From contig NZ_QXDC01000003.1 in NCBI RefSeq assembly GCF_003550065.1, forward strand, positions 62,001 to 126,000: a stretch of 64,000 bases of DNA. Direction: 5' to 3'. This document shows positions 61,899 to 64,000 of this stretch, piece by piece. The DNA is from Hephaestia caeni (GTDB lineage Bacteria; Pseudomonadota; Alphaproteobacteria; Sphingomonadales; Sphingomonadaceae). The notes beneath the pieces were generated by a model that saw only the letters and a program-made list of their open reading frames with translations, made no database searches and was not told the origin of the DNA. Positions within the stretch are counted from its first letter, which is position 1. Each line of letters starts with the position of its first letter. The position numbers were made by a program, and so were the translations under genes.

Positions 61899-61914
61899 TT
61901 CCACGAACGTGGAA
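61899..61914. repeat. Mini-hairpin TTCCAC-GAAC-GTGGAA
   Basis: Six-bp stem and four-nt loop, the same stem as at 52895-52910 (loop GTAA), both embedded in CGCTTCCAC...GTGGAATA context. It lies just before truB. Confidence 0.55.
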
Positions 61915-61934
61915 TACGCTCTAAGGCCCGCGCG

Positions 61935-62858
61935 ATGCATGGCTGGATCATCCTCGACAAGCCCGTCGGCCTCGGCTCGACCCAGGCCGTCGCCGCGGTC
62001 AAGCGCGCGCTCCGGACGGGCGGCTATCCCAAACGCAAGGTGGGGCACGGCGGTACGCTCGATCCGCTGGCCTCGGGGGTGCTGCCGATCGCGATCGGCG
62101 AAGCGACCAAGCTCGCCGGACGGATGCTCGACAGCGCCAAGATCTACGCCTTCACGATCACCTTCGGCGAGGAGACCGACTCGCTCGATGCCGAGGGCAA
62201 GGTGATCGCGACCAGCGCGTCGCGCCCGACGATCGCCGCGATCGAGGCGGTGCTGCCGCGCTTCACCGGCGCGATCGAACAGGTGCCGCCGGCGTTCTCC
62301 GCGCTCAAGGTCGACGGCAAGCGCGCCTATGATTTCGCGCGCGCGGGCGAGGACGTGACGCTGGCGACGCGATCGGTGACGATCCATGCTCTCTCTCGCG
62401 ATGACGCCCCCGATGGCGGAGCCGACGCGCCGGTCGCTAGTGTGACGCTGACCGCCCATGTCTCCAAGGGCACCTATATCCGCAGCCTCGCGCGTGACAT
62501 CGCGCACACGCTCGGCACAGTGGGGCATGTCACCATGTTGCGACGCCTCAAGGCCGGGCCGTTCGGCCTCGATCCGGCGATTTCGCTGGACAAATTGGAC
62601 GAAGCCGCTAAGGCCCGCGCCCTTGAAGACGTGTCTCTGCCGTTGAGCACGGCGCTGGACGACATCCCGGCTCTCGCGCTCACCCCCGATCAGGCAGGGT
62701 CGCTCCGTCAGGGGCGAGTCTTGGTCGGGATCGCTGCCCACGATGGCCAACACCTTGCGTTCGAAGGCGAAATGCCGGTTGCGTTGGTGGAGGTCCTGAA
62801 CCGCGAGGTTCGCGTCGTGCGCGGGTTCAATCTTACCCCCGATGTCGAAGGAAAGTGA
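61935..62858 (+). CDS. truB: tRNA pseudouridine(55) synthase TruB
   Basis: 307 aa, making pseudouridine 55 in the T-loop of tRNAs. Opening GWIILDKPVGLGSTQAVAAV and the catalytic Asp43 in GHGGTLDPLASGVLPIAIGE are unmistakable; the C-terminal PUA-like half follows. The start ATG at 61935 is the first of the frame. rpsO starts one base after the TruB stop, so truB-rpsO are one transcript. Confidence 0.97.
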   Translation: MHGWIILDKPVGLGSTQAVAAVKRALRTGGYPKRKVGHGGTLDPLASGVLPIAIGEATKLAGRMLDSAKIYAFTITFGEETDSLDAEGKVIATSASRPTIAAIEAVLPRFTGAIEQVPPAFSALKVDGKRAYDFARAGEDVTLATRSVTIHALSRDDAPDGGADAPVASVTLTAHVSKGTYIRSLARDIAHTLGTVGHVTMLRRLKAGPFGLDPAISLDKLDEAAKARALEDVSLPLSTALDDIPALALTPDQAGSLRQGRVLVGIAAHDGQHLAFEGEMPVALVEVLNREVRVVRGFNLTPDVEGK

Positions 62859-63128
62859 ATGTCGATCACGCAGGAGCGCAAGGACGCGCTCGTCAAGGAA
62901 CATGGCCGCGCCAAGGGTGACACCGGCTCGACCGAAGTGCAGGTCGCGATCCTCACCGAGCGCATCCGCAACCTCACCGAGCATTTCAAGACCCACGCGA
63001 AAGACAACCATTCGCGCCGCGGCCTGCTGATGCTCGTCAACAAGCGCCGGTCGCTGCTGGATTACCTCCGTCATTCGGACGGCCAGCGCTACCTCGATCT
63101 GATCGCGAAGCTCGGGCTTCGCAAGTGA
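62859..63128 (+). CDS. rpsO: 30S ribosomal protein uS15
   Basis: 89 aa, binds 16S rRNA helix 22. [20 protein letters not shown], then [20 protein letters not shown], and [20 protein letters not shown] are the family blocks. Stop of truB and this ATG are adjacent (TGA ATG). A hairpin and REP element lie after it, before pnp. Confidence 0.98.
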   Translation: MSITQERKDALVKEHGRAKGDTGSTEVQVAILTERIRNLTEHFKTHAKDNHSRRGLLMLVNKRRSLLDYLRHSDGQRYLDLIAKLGLRK

Positions 63129-63138
63129 CGCAAACGTT

Positions 63139-63158
63139 CGGCCCGCTTCGGCGGGCCG
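63139..63158 (+). terminator. Hairpin after rpsO
   Basis: CGGCCCGC/GCGGGCCG stem with a TTCG-type loop right after the rpsO stop. No T-run, so it may be a partial terminator or an RNase-processing stem as found in the rpsO-pnp gap of other bacteria. Confidence 0.5.
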
Positions 63159-63173
63159 ATTACGTATTGCGTC

Positions 63174-63246
63174 ATCCCCGCGAAGGCGGGGATCCAGAGC
63201 CAAGAGCGTAACGCTCGAGACCCTGGGCTCCTGCTTTCGCAGGAGC
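63174..63246. repeat. REP-type hairpin cluster, rpsO-pnp gap
   Basis: ATCCCCGC/GCGGGGAT (63174-63193), a short GAGCG/CGCTC stem (63204-63216) and GCTCCTGC/GCAGGAGC (63227-63246, loop TTTC). Same family as 17120-17192 and 58626-58708. Confidence 0.7.
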
Positions 63247-63345
63247 ACATGCTTGCCGGGCCGCAATTCGGTGATCCGGCACGAGCCACGAATGGCTCCC
63301 TCAAAGGCCCCAGGCGCATAGGGCACCTGGAGTGAAGGAAACAGA

Positions 63346-64000
63346 ATGTTCGATACGAAAACTGTAAGCATCGAGTGGGGCGGCAAGACCCTCACGCTCG
63401 AAACGGGCCGCGTTGCCCGCCAGGCCGACGGCGCGGTGCTCGCGACGCTCGGCGAAACCGTGGTGCTGTGCGCCGTCACCGCCGCCAAGTCGGTGAAGGA
63501 AGGTCAGGATTTCTTCCCGCTGACCGTGCACTATCAGGAAAAATTCTCGTCGGCCGGGCGCATCCCGGGTGGCTTCTTCAAGCGCGAGCGTGGGGCGACC
63601 GAGAAGGAGACGCTGACCAGCCGTCTCATCGACCGTCCCGTCCGCCCACTCTTTCCCGAAGGTTTCTACAACGAGATCAACGTCATCGCGCAGGTGATGA
63701 GCTATGACGGCGAGAACGAGCCCGACATCCTGGCGATGATCGCCGCGTCGGCCGCGCTCACCATCTCGGGCGTGCCCTTCATGGGCCCGATCGCCGGCGC
63801 GCGCGTCGGCTATGTCGACGGCGAGTTCGTTCTCAACCCGACGCTCGAAGAGGCCAAAAGCGGTGATCTCGACCTCGTCGTCGCCGGCACTTCCAATGCC
63901 GTGATGATGGTCGAATCCGAAGCCGCCGAGCTGTCGGAAGAGACGATGCTCGGCGCCGTGATGTTCGCACATCGCGCGTGCCAACCGGTGATCGACGCGA
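63346..64000 (+). CDS. pnp: Polyribonucleotide nucleotidyltransferase, 3' end beyond window
   Basis: PNPase, a 3'-5' phosphorolytic exoribonuclease of the degradosome. The first 218 residues are visible: [60 protein letters not shown] and PVRPLFPEG are classic for the first RNase PH-like domain. The ATG at 63346 follows GAAGGAA. The order rpsO-pnp is conserved. The gene is cut by the right edge of the window. Confidence 0.97.
   Translation, partial: MFDTKTVSIEWGGKTLTLETGRVARQADGAVLATLGETVVLCAVTAAKSVKEGQDFFPLTVHYQEKFSSAGRIPGGFFKRERGATEKETLTSRLIDRPVRPLFPEGFYNEINVIAQVMSYDGENEPDILAMIAASAALTISGVPFMGPIAGARVGYVDGEFVLNPTLEEAKSGDLDLVVAGTSNAVMMVESEAAELSEETMLGAVMFAHRACQPVIDA

Overview
The window is a contiguous piece of a high-GC alphaproteobacterial chromosome, almost certainly Sphingomonas or a close sphingomonad. 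The evidence is a complete serine palmitoyltransferase locus whose enzyme has the length and active-site spacing of the Sphingomonas paucimobilis enzyme, the order rplU-rpmA-(GNAT)-obgE-proB, a large TonB-dependent receptor with its own TonB/ExbB/ExbD cluster, and many sphingomonad-style intergenic palindromes. There is no phage, CRISPR array, integron or transposase. Almost everything is ordinary chromosomal coding sequence, and many long antisense frames are artefacts of GC content.

Region 1 (1-14849) is an accessory catabolic island. A minus-strand unit (TonB-dependent receptor, M20 amidohydrolase, phospholipase C-type phosphoesterase cut by the window edge) faces an MFS transporter, a LacI-type repressor and a plus-strand unit (FAD-dependent oxidoreductase, mannitol 2-dehydrogenase-type enzyme, PhoD-type phosphoesterase, ROK fructokinase). 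Four copies of one 18-bp operator, one before each transcription unit, tie these genes into a single LacI regulon. Polyol to fructose to fructose 6-phosphate is readable from the enzymes; the polymer or ester taken up is not.

Region 2 (14959-30200) starts with tRNA-Ser(CGA) and hspQ, then rplU-rpmA, a GNAT, a TetR, obgE and proB. It runs directly into a sphingolipid locus: a CerR-like reductase, a dedicated acyl carrier protein, serine palmitoyltransferase, a CHASE3-like hybrid histidine kinase, an LptF/LptG permease pair, a fatty-acid desaturase/hydroxylase and a GNAT-fold protein resembling bacterial ceramide synthase. Sphingomonads carry glycosphingolipids in place of LPS, so an LptFG pair here, away from lptD, suggests a sphingolipid export route. 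dcd closes the block.

Region 3 (30388-46311) contains tonB-exbB-exbD-exbD, folB, a GST, a GNAT, a DUF1285-nudix-cca operon, a GGDEF-EAL protein, a kynureninase/formamidase pair, a LysR regulator with a small divergent gene, parC and a small secreted protein.

Region 4 (46683-52736) is acyl-CoA metabolism: thiolase, type-2 hydroxyacyl-CoA dehydrogenase, a crotonase and two hotdog thioesterases, followed by a secreted unknown and a PQQ-type sugar dehydrogenase.

Region 5 (53067-64000) is the classical translation/transcription operon rimP-nusA-ylxR-infB-rbfA, a few secreted or enzyme genes (including tdk and a sulfotransferase-like gene), then truB-rpsO-pnp, with pnp cut by the right edge. Between genes the window holds three copies of a roughly 80-bp GC-rich palindrome, several REP-type double hairpins and two near-identical CtrA-like boxes.
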